Below are positions 11,810 to 22,300 of a stretch of 64,000 nucleotides of DNA, one piece after another (position 1 is the first letter of the stretch; each line of letters starts with the position of its first letter). Origin of the DNA: Capsaspora owczarzaki ATCC 30864 (taxonomy: Eukaryota; Opisthokonta; Filasterea); contig NW_011887299.1 in the NCBI RefSeq assembly GCF_000151315.2, positions 526,894 through 590,893 of the forward strand. Reading direction: 5' to 3'. The notes under the pieces are model-generated. The model had not been told where the DNA came from and ran no database searches. It saw only the letters and a program-made list of their open reading frames with translations. Both the position numbers and the translations under genes were made by a program.

Positions 11810-14800
11810 ATGCTTTCTGCAGCAAATCGCGCAGCTTCTTGTTCTTGTTTTTGTTCTTCTGCTTCTGCCTCTGCTGCTGTTTCAGCTGTCGCGCGCGCGG
11901 CGTTGCTGCGATCACTGTCATCATCAGCAGCAGCAGCAACATCATCAGCAGCAGCAACCACCACCACCAGACTCGGCTCGACCTCAGCCCACAGTGGTGC
12001 TCGCTGTCTTGGCGCTCGCCCGATGCTGCTGATGACGCCAGGCCTCGCCGCGTCGCCAGCACGAACGACATCCGCCGCTGCTGCTGCTGCGCGCTTCCAC
12101 TCTGCATCAACATCCGCAGTGAACTCGCGCGCGAGCATGAGCATGAGCAGCAGGTCTGCCCTCCAGTCCACTGCTGCTCTCGCTGCATTGCAGCAAACAC
12201 CCGCATCCTCGTCCCCGTTCCTCCTCCTCTTGCATCACCATCAGCAGCAGCAGCAGCAGGGCGTCAGACACTTCTCGGCAGGATCCATGTTCCGCATTGC
12301 GCTGGGCCGCATCTCGCTCATCAGCGCCGGCGGGGCTGCCATCGGGGCGTCCGCGCTCAAGGGCTACGAGTCGTTCAAGGCGTCCCTGCCAGACATGCCT
12401 GCGCTCGATGCGCTCTCAAACATGCTGTCAGACTCGGCGGACACGGCGGCGTCGTGGCTCTCGGGCGTCCGCGACACGTTCTCCACGCGCGGGGTGCCGC
12501 AAGACCCGTCGCACACGCACCAATACGACTCGTCCTCTGGCGGCGATGGCGGCGCTGGAGCAACCCCGCCACCGCAGCAAGGGAACACGACTGCAGCGGC
12601 CATCGCGGCGGGGGCTGCGGCTGCAGGAAGCGACGAGGAGACGCAAAAGCGCAACCTGGAGCGACTGCTTGCCGCGGAAGAGGCCGTCAAGGCGGCGCTC
12701 GCCCAAGTCCAGCAGCTGCTCGAGGTGGACAAGAAGCGGCTCGCAGAGATTGAGCAGCTCCAGCTCAAGCTCGAGGCCGCCGAGGTGCAGCGCCGTGCGG
12801 ACGTCGACGCCGAGCGCGTCAAAATGGACGGCGAGATTGCCCTCCTGCAAAAGGAGGTCGACGACAAGACGCGCGAGCTGATGGACACGCAGCAACGTCT
12901 GCAGCGCGAAATTGACACGCTGGAAAAGTCCAACCAGGAGCTCCGAACAAGCTACCTGCACCTCAAGCAGACGGGCGCGACGCTTTCCGGCGGCCTGTCG
13001 TCCGCCACCGGTGGAAAGCGCAGCACGATTGAAATGTACTCGGACGTGCTCGACCTCTTGGCCAAGACGGACAAGAACTTTTCCGTGCACGACAACCTGC
13101 CTCGCGTGGTCGTCGTCGGCGACCAGAGCGCAGGCAAGACCTCGGTGCTCGAGATGATTGCGCAGGCGCGCATCTTCCCGCGCGGCGGCGGCGAAATGAT
13201 GACGCGCTCGCCAATCCAGGTCACCCTGAGCGAGGCTCCGCAGCGCCGCGCCCAATTCAAGGGGAGCACGCGCGAGTACGACCTCACCAGCGAGGACGAC
13301 CTTGCGGCCTTGCGCAACGAAATCGAGTCGCGCATGCGCAGCAGCGTCCAGCCAGGCAACACGGTCAGCAAGGAGACCATTTCGCTCAGCGTGCGCGGTC
13401 CCCGCATGCCTCGCATGGTCCTGGTCGACTTGCCTGGCATCATTAGCCACGTCACGGCAGGCATGGCGCACGAGACGCGCGACGACATTTTGAACATGTG
13501 CAAGTCGCACATCCACAACCCCAACGCCATCATTCTGTGCATCCAGGACGGCTCCATCGACGCAGAGCGCAGTTCCGTCGCAGACGTCGTTGCGGGTGTC
13601 GACCCCAAGGGCGAGCGCACCATCTTTGTGCTGACCAAGGTTGACTTGGCCGAAAAGCTCAACACCTCCCCCGAAAAGATCAAGCGCATTCTCGACGGCC
13701 GCATCTTCCAAATGAACGCACTGGGCTACTTTGCCGTCATCACAGGCAAGGGCAACACCGAGGACACCATTGACGACATTCGCAAGTACGAAGAGGACTA
13801 CTTTTTGACTTCCAAGCTGTTCAAGAGCGGTGCTCTGAAAGCCAACCAGACCACCACTGGCAATCTCACCCGAGCCGTTCAGAAGGTAATGTGTGATTTT
13901 TGGGGATGGGGGATGGGGGGAAGGGAGCAAGGAAATTAGAGCCTATCTGTATTCAAATCTTGTTGACAAACTTTTCTTTTGACAAACTTTGCTTTTGGGA
14001 TGCTGACTGGGTGTGGCTTGCAGGAGTTTTGGCGAAAAGTTCGCTCGTCGATTGAACGTCAAACCGAGCTTATCAAGGCGGATCTTTACAATAAGGAGAC
14101 GGAATGGCGCAATACTTTCAAAGGCCGTGTCATGAGCCGAGTACGTCCTTTTTGAGCATTTCGGGGCTGCTTGTTGCTGGTTTCAATCGTGTTGACTCAC
14201 ATTTCGCGCCCCATTTAGGACGAGCTTTTCCAGCTTGCAAAACACGACATTCTGGAAAACGTTGCCACATTCGGCAAGATCGGAGCCAAAGAATGGTGAG
14301 TTGGCTGGAAGTCGCTTTTCGCCGCCACTCAATGTTATGTCGTCACTCCTTCTGCGATTTGGACACGATCTGATCACTGTTGATGCTTGGATTCTGTGTT
14401 TGTCCCCCCCCCCAATCCATTCAGGGAGCAAATGCTGTTCGAAAAGATGTGGGAGAACATTCGCCCTCAAGTGGTCGACAGCATTTATCTTTCATCAGCT
14501 CGCTCGCGCGACGCCGCCGAGTTCAAGACGAAGATGGACGTGCAGCTCGTCAAGTGGGCACGCACCATCCTTCCAGGCCAATCCGTGGAGATGGGCCGGA
14601 GCACGCTCATGACCGAGTTTACCCGAATTCTGCAGGTGTGGTTTTGTTGTTGGTTGGGGGGTTCTGCCCTTCCCTCCTTCACCTTGTGGCAACCAGTCAC
14701 TCACAACTACTTGCTTGTGCTGGTCGTTCTCCGTCTTCTCATGCAGGCTGGTATCGTCAAGCTGTTTGCTGACAGCGAGGACGTCTTCGGCAAGCTCAAG

Positions 14801-15815
14801 GTCGAGGTGGAGCAGCGCTCCCGCAACTCGCACGCGTGGGGCAATGATGTCGTGGAAAACCTGGCCGTCATTCAGCAAAACGCACTGGTTGACGAGGATA
14901 TTACCAATGCCGACACTTGGCGCGCGGCCATCTCGTTCATGCACAGCACCTTGTTGCAGTATGCGCAAGTCCTGGACAAGCAGTCACATGAGCTGTTCGG
15001 TCCTGGGCGAACCGAAAGCTGGACCCGGTGGACGAGCGCGACGGCGCAACAAAAGCGACAGAAGGCCATTCGAGACGAGCTCCTGTCCTTCCTCAGCAGC
15101 CACAAGACCTGGCTCCACAAGTTTGAGCTTGATCGGGACGAGCTTGCCACCATTCGCAACAATGTCAAGCGCAACCAAAAGCTCGAAGTGAACGACGAAG
15201 CGGTGAGAGATTTTTTTAGAAGCAGTCGCTGTTGTTTGCTCATTCCAGTTTCATTCTGCATGCTGACCTCCGAATGCTCTTGCAACACTTTGGCACCTTT
15301 ACTGGCAAAACTCAGATTCGAGACATTTTCGCTGTCGTCTATCGAGACGCTTTTGTGAAGCGAGGTGTTGAGGCAGCGTCGTATTGCAGCAGCCGATTCG
15401 GCCAGCCCTATGATAAAAACCAAGCACCAAATGACCTGCAGTGCCGCGACGTTGTTCTCTTTTGGCGCGTGCAAGAAATGCTCAAGACCACCAGCAAGAC
15501 TCTTCGACAGCAAGTGATGCTCCACAAAAGTAAGGCGCCGATGGTGCTTGTTTTGTGTTTTGTCTCGTGGCGTTGTTTGTTTGGCACGTCGTTCCGTCCC
15601 TCACTTTTTGTGATTTGTTTCCACTGCAAAACCCAGGCAAACTCGAGCGCGAAGTCAAGCAGGTTCTCGAGACCATCTCCACAGACACTGACGCCAAGCG
15701 CACCCTCGTCACCGGCCGCCGCGTTGATTTGGCCGAGCAAATCGAAGTGACGCGATTCATCTACCAACAACTAGAAAAGTTCATTTCCGAGCTCAACAAG
15801 GAGCGGCCTCAGTGA
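11810..15815 (+). CDS. OPA1: OPA1-type mitochondrial dynamin-like GTPase
   Basis: Inner-membrane dynamin that fuses mitochondrial inner membranes and shapes cristae. Exons: 11810-13885, 14024-14140, 14219-14295, 14425-14635, 14747-15202, 15316-15529, 15637-15815; 1,109 codons plus stop, frame closed. ATG 11810 is the first ATG after the T-tract and opens an Ala/Ser/Arg-rich presequence. A membrane segment follows at about residues 160-183 ([20 protein letters not shown]), then a coiled coil (about 274-384) and a GTPase domain with P-loop GDQSAGKTS (about 437), DLPG (about 540) and TKVD (about 609). [15 protein letters not shown] and [18 protein letters not shown] match animal OPA1 more closely than yeast Mgm1 as I recall them. 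The C-terminal stalk keeps [14 protein letters not shown]. The reading frame upstream of 11810 is open but consists of low-complexity Lys-rich sequence, so an earlier start is unlikely. Proteolytic processing sites cannot be placed from sequence alone. Confidence 0.96.
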
Positions 15816-16099
15816 AAGAGGACGTCGCTCCTTCTGCATTGTTCCTCATGTTTTGAATTCGTGCTCTTCTTTGAATAGTGTCTTTTTGTGTGTGTGTGTG
15901 TGTGTTTTTTTTTTTGTTGTTGTTGTTGTTGTTGCTCTCCTTTCATAAACCTTGATTTCATTCTCTTCCATCATGTCGTCGTCCTCGTCGTTGTTCGTTC
16001 AGCACACTCGTTTTTCTTCTTTTGATTGTTTTTGTCATCATATTTTTGGCGGGAGTTTTCCTTTTTTCCTAGCTTTTCTTTGCCTATTTGTGGTATGAC
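15816..16099. other. Intergenic gap OPA1/PBZ-kinase
   Basis: 284 bp with a (GT)n run (about 15887-15904), a T-run, a (TTG)n run (about 15916-15934) and pyrimidine-rich sequence up to the kinase ATG. It serves as the OPA1 3' end and the kinase promoter; no specific site was recognised. Confidence 0.5.
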
Positions 16100-18947
16100 A
16101 TGTTCTCACTCAAGGCTGCGCGGGACATCCACCACGCCATCCACTCGAATGCCGTGAGCGTCAACGTATCTATCGCTGGAGGCCCCGAGCAGACCTTCCG
16201 GGTCGAGTCGACGGCGTCGCAGCATGTGCGCTTTGTGAATGCGGGCGGGATCAAGTTCATGGCCCAAAACACGTCAAAAAAGTCTGCCTACGCCCAGCGC
16301 GCACTCCAAGGCGAGCGACTGACGTGGATTCTCGCTGGTGCCGGCTTCCACTCGTGGGGGCTTCTGGCGCAGGCAAAGCGATCCGGGCTGGGTGGCGCAG
16401 ATGGCCCAGTACGCGTCGAAAAGAAGTGCAGCGTCATCCGCAGCGACGGTCCCGACGATGGCAAGGCGCTGCCTGCTGCTGGAGCTGCTAGCAGTGACAC
16501 AGAGGAGGACGAGCCTGTCGTCCATTCATCCCGTGGCATGTCCATGGTCGACGAGATTGGCGTCAAGGCAGAGGAGGATCCGGATGTCGGTTCTTCCACG
16601 ACGAATGGAGCTAGCACCGCTGCCGCTGTGGGTCGTGTCCCTCGTCGCCGTAGCGGATTGACACCATCGCCAGCTGGCTCTCGAAAGAGTCGCCAACGCT
16701 CTGCCAGTCAGCACGGTGACGGTGGCGACGACGACGACGACGAGGCGTACAATGCAACGCTGGATGGTTTCAACTCGGACGAGGACGACTCGATCCCGCG
16801 CCGAAGAACGATGACTCGCCAGTCAACAGCACGGCGACGGTTGACATCTGCTGGGTCGTCTTCTTTGGGCGATTCCGACAAAGCAGGCGCTGCTGGAGAC
16901 CATTCGCACAGCTCATCGCGTTTGCAGCCCGCGGCTCGCGGCAAGCGACCGGCAGTCGATGCAGATCGCGTTGACTGGAATTCGCCGCATCCTTACGCAG
17001 CCTATGACCTCGTACCAGAGCGCGGCATCGATTTTCAGCAAAGCAAGCGCAGTCGCTCCGACGATGTTCCGCCCGCAACTTCTGCCAATGCCGCAAATCC
17101 CGTCGGCCTTCTTCGCAGCAGTATCAAGCCAGCTAGCCCAGCTCGTTCACTGGTATGTAGTGACAAGAGGAGCAATTGCGGTGGTGATCCATGTTCGGGT
17201 TTTAAGTCGAAACTCATTTTTTTTCCTTTTTTTTTTCGCAAACAGTCTTCGAGCTCACCCTCTCCGGGCCCCTCAATACCAAATCACGGACTTCGCGAAA
17301 TATTTGCAAGCGACAATCGTCCTGTTTGTACCTATCATCCTCATTGCTACCGAAAGAATGTGGAGCACTTGAAGCAGTTTGCTCATCCGCCAGGCATTGG
17401 CGGATCTCCGGTCAAGGCTGCCGACCCGCCACAAGAAGAAAACGAACCCGAAGAGTCTGATGCCAACTCTGCCACTGCCGCCGCGCTATTTGACAAGCAG
17501 TGGCAGATTGATTACCGGTACATCAAGTTTTTGGAGCAGCTTGGCGTCGGAAGCTTTGGCCAAGTGCGCAAAGGAATATTGCAAGATCGCACGGTTGCAG
17601 TCAAGCTGCTTCACGATCAGCACCCAAACCGAGAAGTCCGGGACCAGTTCTTCCAAGAAGCTCAAACACTGCAGTAAGGGCCAACTTTTCACTTTTGCCC
17701 TGCTTCATTTCTCCCGTTCTCATCGTTCCGTCGCATCGCTCATTCAATTGCCATCCCTTTGAACAGAAAACTGAGGCACCCGAATATCGTCGAATGGCTT
17801 GGCATCTGCTGTGACGGGCTTCTGTGCATCGTGATGGAGTTTGTGCCATCCTCACTACAACAAGCCCTGAAGTCTGGCCCAATCGCCGAGACGGAATACT
17901 TTTCAATAGCTCACGACATTGCCTCTGGGCTGCTGTATTTGCACAACCTGCAGCCGCCCATTATTCATCGCGATATCAAGCCAGCCAACATTTTGGTAAA
18001 AGCAACAAAACAACTGTCTCGATTTTCTGCTTGTGTCGGTCGTGCGCCGGTTCGTTGAAGTGTTTGGTAACAATCACACTCACGCTTGTACATTCCTACA
18101 CATCCAACAGCTTGATCAGGCAGGTCGAGCTAAAATTGCCGACTTTGGCATTTCGCGCGAAGACAAGTCTTCTACAATGACCAGAATCGGTACACCGTAC
18201 GTTCCTCTTGCGTGTTTTCTTCTGTGGATGAGCCCAGTTTGATGAAGGGTGTACCGTGCAAACTGTATCGCTGTTTTTTTAGGGTCATCTGACCTGTTTG
18301 CCATTTTCTGCAAACACAGATCCTTCATGGCCCCAGAAATCGCCATGTCTCAGAAATACAACACCAGCGTGGACGTGTATTCATTTGGGCTGTTGTTGTG
18401 GTCCATGTTGACTGCCCAGACCCCGTTCGCAGATCTCAACCTGAACGGCTTGCAGCTGCTCATGCTGATTTGCTCGCAGCGCAAGAGGCCCACTTTCCCA
18501 CCATTGGTGCACTCGTCGCTGCAAGGATTGATTGCGAGATGCTGGGATCATACACCGTCCAATCGTCCATCAACGCAAGAACTCTGCTCGATTCTCTTGA
18601 ATTTCAAGAAAAGTGGCATTTCGCCAATCGACCCTTCTACTGGCCAGGCAACCGTTGCTCTGACCGCAACGGTTGCCTTTTCTAGCGCGGTACCGTCTAT
18701 GGAAGCCGTCTCTTCAGTACCAGTCAAGCACCCGCGGCCCATCGCTGAGCCCGAGTTTGTTGCACCGCTGCCCGTTGTGGTGCCAATGTCGGTGAATCGG
18801 AGCGTTGCTTCTCCTGCGGTAGTAGCAGTAGCTGCAGCAGCGGCTGTCGACTCGGACAGCGGTCAAACCCTCGCCGTCAGTCTGTCTCAAGGTGACGATT
18901 CCAATGAAAACGATGGCGCTGCCGTATCTAATATGGTGCTCGTGTAG
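16100..18947 (+). CDS. PBZ zinc-finger protein kinase (TKL-like)
   Basis: Predicted soluble protein kinase with a poly(ADP-ribose)-binding zinc finger. Exons: 16100-17152, 17246-17673, 17767-17995, 18111-18196, 18320-18947; 807 codons plus stop, frame closed. Residues 1-110 form an unrecognised conserved-looking module (FVNAGGIKFMAQNTSKKSAY, LTWILAGAGFHSWGLL). A Ser/Asp/Arg-rich disordered stretch with Lys/Arg clusters follows. Residues about 376-398 match the PBZ pattern: Cys-Thr-Tyr, then CYRKN, His, and FAHP. The kinase domain (about 441-692) has the Gly loop GVGSFG, VAVK, HRDIKPANIL, DFGIS and APEI, so it should be active; sequence style is tyrosine-kinase-like (TKL). The 93-nt intron 17153-17245 is stop-free and in frame, so retention would add 31 residues just before the PBZ. 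The tail is Val/Ala-rich. The stop is 48 bp from that of the convergent CaM KMT gene. The ATG is the first in frame after the OPA1 gene. Confidence 0.88.
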
Positions 18948-18995
18948 AAAAAGTCAAACAAGCGAATTTATACGGTACATGCTCGTTTTGCATTT

Positions 18996-20720
18996 TCACG
19001 AGTCTTTGTGCTTGAGTCGACGAAGTGTTAAAAAGACGGGGTAATGCAGATTCCGATCAAACGGCTGCGGACTACCCGCCGCATCGGTGAGTGCGGATTG
19101 TTGCTTTGCCTCTTGCGCATCGCGCACAGCCACCACCCGCGGTTCGTAGTCATCACTGCGTTCAATCTCAAAGCTCGCACTCGCAACGCGACAGAACGCG
19201 TCTAGAGTGTGACCACGAGTTGGTGCGAACGATAGAATTGTGCCGTCTTGTCCGACGAGGTCTTGCAGCGTTTGGCAGAGGCCCTCGTGGAACTCCTCAA
19301 AGAAGAGACTAGGTCAAGTCGATACCAGCAGAAGTGAGGACAATGAGGACGTGTGGCATTTTTTCAGGAGACGTACCAGTCGGCGCAAATCACAACGTCA
19401 AATGGACCTTGAAGCCCTGACGCTTTCACGGCATCCCTGTCCCAGCGTAACATGGTCGCTTTCACAGGGCAATTGAGCGCCTTGGCGTTTGCCTCGATAT
19501 TCATCTGAGCGCGTATCAACGTCAAAACAAAGCAAGCAAGAGCAAAGGTCGCCACGACACGCAGCGTCAAGGAGGAGAACGCAAGATGAAAGCAAACACA
19601 AATCAAACACAAATTCAAACGCCAACAAATGGCTGCAAGCGAAAAGCGGGCCAGTGATCATCACATGTCAGCAGTCCAAACAAGAATGCAAAAATTTCAC
19701 GACAAAAGCGAGCGAAAGCCGATATCATGCACGGACGCTTCGTTTCCGTCAGTCACAACAACCTCGCTTGGCAGTCCGGTTGCCGCAACAACCAAGGCCG
19801 CAAGTGCCGAGTATCCCGAGCCGAGCTCGATGACTCGCTTTCCTCTACAATCGGAACAGTTGGGAAGTAAGTTTGTGATTTCGGCGTCAAATCCTCAAAA
19901 GAAATCGAACTTGAACAAATGCCGGGGGCACACTGACCGAAACATGTCGGAGTGGGTTGAACAATAATACGCAAGGACTTCTTCTGATGGCCATACGCCT
20001 AATAGATGCCAAACAAACATCAAAGGTCAGAAAAAGTGCGGTTCGAAAATGCTTTCAGAGGCCAAGTCAACCGGTTCGCGCCACCCCGCCGATCACGTAC
20101 AAACATTTCCCGTGTTATTAAATCCAATCAATGCTTCTGGGGTAACAGCCTTCTTGAACGACGAAGGATGGCTGAACAGAGAGTTCAAGGTCAGCAAAAG
20201 TTCGCTTGATTCGCTTGTTTCTCTCAACCTGAGCGTTCAGAATCAAAGGCTTCACCTGATTATCAATGCATCGGAATCGCCACTTGCTGCCTTGATTTTG
20301 TATTGCACACTTGCACGACTGGTATTCTGCAAATAGAGTGAAACACCAATCGTCAAAAAAAAAAAGTGAAACACTGAGCAAAACCCGATCCATGCAATAC
20401 TGCTGCGACGTACACACACTCTCTCTCTTTCTCTGCCAGCATCCACAAGTTTTCAAATAGGATAGTGAAGGAACCAAATCCATTCGACTCACAGCGGTTG
20501 AGCCTGACGAGCCGGCTGCTGTCGAGGCTGGCGTTACTTCAAACAGGTTGTACGACGCGAATCGCCGCACACTCACTCCGTCGGCACCCTCGCCGGCACC
20601 CTCAGCGAGCAGATCGTTGGTCGCGGATGGCGATGGCGATGATGACGACGACGAGGACGAGGACGAGGACGGACGGAGTGCGGCTGCCAGTATCTGCCAT
20701 CGCTTCTTTGCCGAGCTCAT
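18996..20720 (-). CDS. CAMKMT: Calmodulin-lysine N-methyltransferase (class I MTase)
   Basis: SAM-dependent methyltransferase expected to trimethylate a calmodulin lysine. Minus-strand exons: 20720-20493, 20326-20256, 20171-20101, 19998-19938, 19844-19733, 19504-19377, 19308-18996; 327 codons plus stop, frame closed, close to the human length of 323. Family landmarks occur in the right order: VSVRRFASYNLF (N-terminal signature), NNTGNVCVWPSEEVLAYYC across the 20101/19998 junction, motif I VIELGSGYSAL, VVTDGNEAS, LRWD, FDVVICADC, FAPTRGHTLDAFC and NLHYPVFLTL. ATG 20720 was chosen because the frame further upstream is opened only by a TTG. Seven small exons in under 1.8 kb make this the most intron-dense gene in the window relative to size apart from the LRR gene. 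A poly-Ser/Asp linker (about residues 16-35) separates the start from the conserved part. The exon 2/3 junction is the least certain. Confidence 0.93.
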
Positions 20721-20974
20721 TTCCCCTTTCAATTCACAGCTGCAACTGTAACTGTATGTTGTCAAAGTGGAGTGAGCTTGAACAAGGTGTTTTTCAATAA
20801 GTGCATCATTTTAAACCCCCCACTTTTATCATTTCTCAGAAATGTCGGATTCAGTCTTTCAATTTTGTTCTTCTTTGTTCTTCATCGACGCTTTTGACCA
20901 CAACCAACTTCAAAGACAAACACACACTAATATAAGCAAATAACGTAGCGAGCAATTGCGGTCGCGAATCCGTC
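20721..20974. promoter_or_regulatory. Bidirectional promoter region CaM KMT/VPS13
   Basis: 254 bp between divergent starts, AT-richer than the flanking exons, with pyrimidine-rich patches and a TATAAGC string at 20932-20938, about 40 bp before the VPS13 ATG. Whether the TATA-like string is used is unknown. Confidence 0.5.
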
Positions 20975-22256
20975 ATGTTCGAGTCTGTCATTGTGGACGT
21001 GCTCAACCGCGTTCTTGGCGACTACGTCGACGGCCTCAACAAGGACCAGCTGTCCATCGGCGTCTGGCAAGGTAACAGCCGACCCCAAGTCTAACGTCGT
21101 TGCGTTTGAGGCGAGGCGGGACTGGGTGGCAGACTGGGTGGCAGAGAGGGCAGTGGAGTGGAGCAGAGTGGTAGATGGCGTTTTGTATGGCGTTGTATTG
21201 GCGGGAAGTCGCAGTTCTCGGCTGCCCTGCTTTGAACCGAGCCAAGTCGACGCGTTATCAACTCGTCCTCAATCGATAGTTACTAACATGTTCTGCTCTG
21301 TCCAATCTGTCGCTTTCATGGCGGATTTGTAGGAAACGTTCAACTTGAAAACCTCGCGTTACGAAGCGACGCGTTGCGTGCGCTCGAGCTGCCAGTCGCC
21401 GTTCGCTCAGGTAACTGCATGACACAATAACACGAGGCAAAAATGACCGCAAGTCAGCGGCAGCGATCGAGCAAACAAAACCAAAAAAAAAGGGGGTTTT
21501 GATCGAGGTCTGAGAATCCGAGAAAAGCTCTGCGACTTCCAATTGATCCCCCACTCAAGAAGCCAATCCCAACGATTCCCCCATGATGGAAATCACTCTG
21601 TGGAAACCAGACCATCCGTCTCACTTGAAACTTGTTGCCGTATTGCTTGCGCAGGATTCTTGGACAGATTGCTCGTCACCATCCCGTGGAGCAAACTCAA
21701 GAGCGAGCCTGTCAAGATTGAAATAGAAAACGTGGTTTTGCTTGCGGGACCGAGCTTACATCTTGAGGTTTGTATCACACCTGTTGAACACGTTGATTGT
21801 GAGCTACTGGTTGGTTGGCGTTTGTTTCACAGTGTGACTTTTTTTTCTTTTGGTCGCACTGCAGTACAATGCAGCACACGAAGATGAATTGCAACAAAAG
21901 GCAAAGCAGGACATGATTGACGCGCTTGACGTGGTCTCGTCGGGCCTGGCGTCGGTTGATCTTGGGAGCGGAACTCAAAAAGGATCGGGTTCTGCAACAT
22001 CGAGGTAACTCGCATTGCATCGATCGGAAAACCCGTCGAGTGTCAGCCGTGCTTTGACTTGCACATGTTCCTCGACAGATTGCAGACATTTACCGCGTCC
22101 CTCGTCACCAAAATCATTGATAATATTCAATTGAGCATCAAGAATGTTCACATTCGTTACGAGGACTCCAGTGTATCTCCGGTGAGCTCTTCACTCACTT
22201 TTTTGGTTCCTTGCAGTGATGCAATGCCGTGTCATCATCATGCTGAGTTCTGTGCG

Positions 22257-22300
<44 letters not shown>

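Noticed and set aside
12428-13930. 500-codon open frame on the minus strand opposite OPA1
   Set aside because: Antisense shadow of the OPA1 GTPase domain and coiled coil; composition follows the sense codons.
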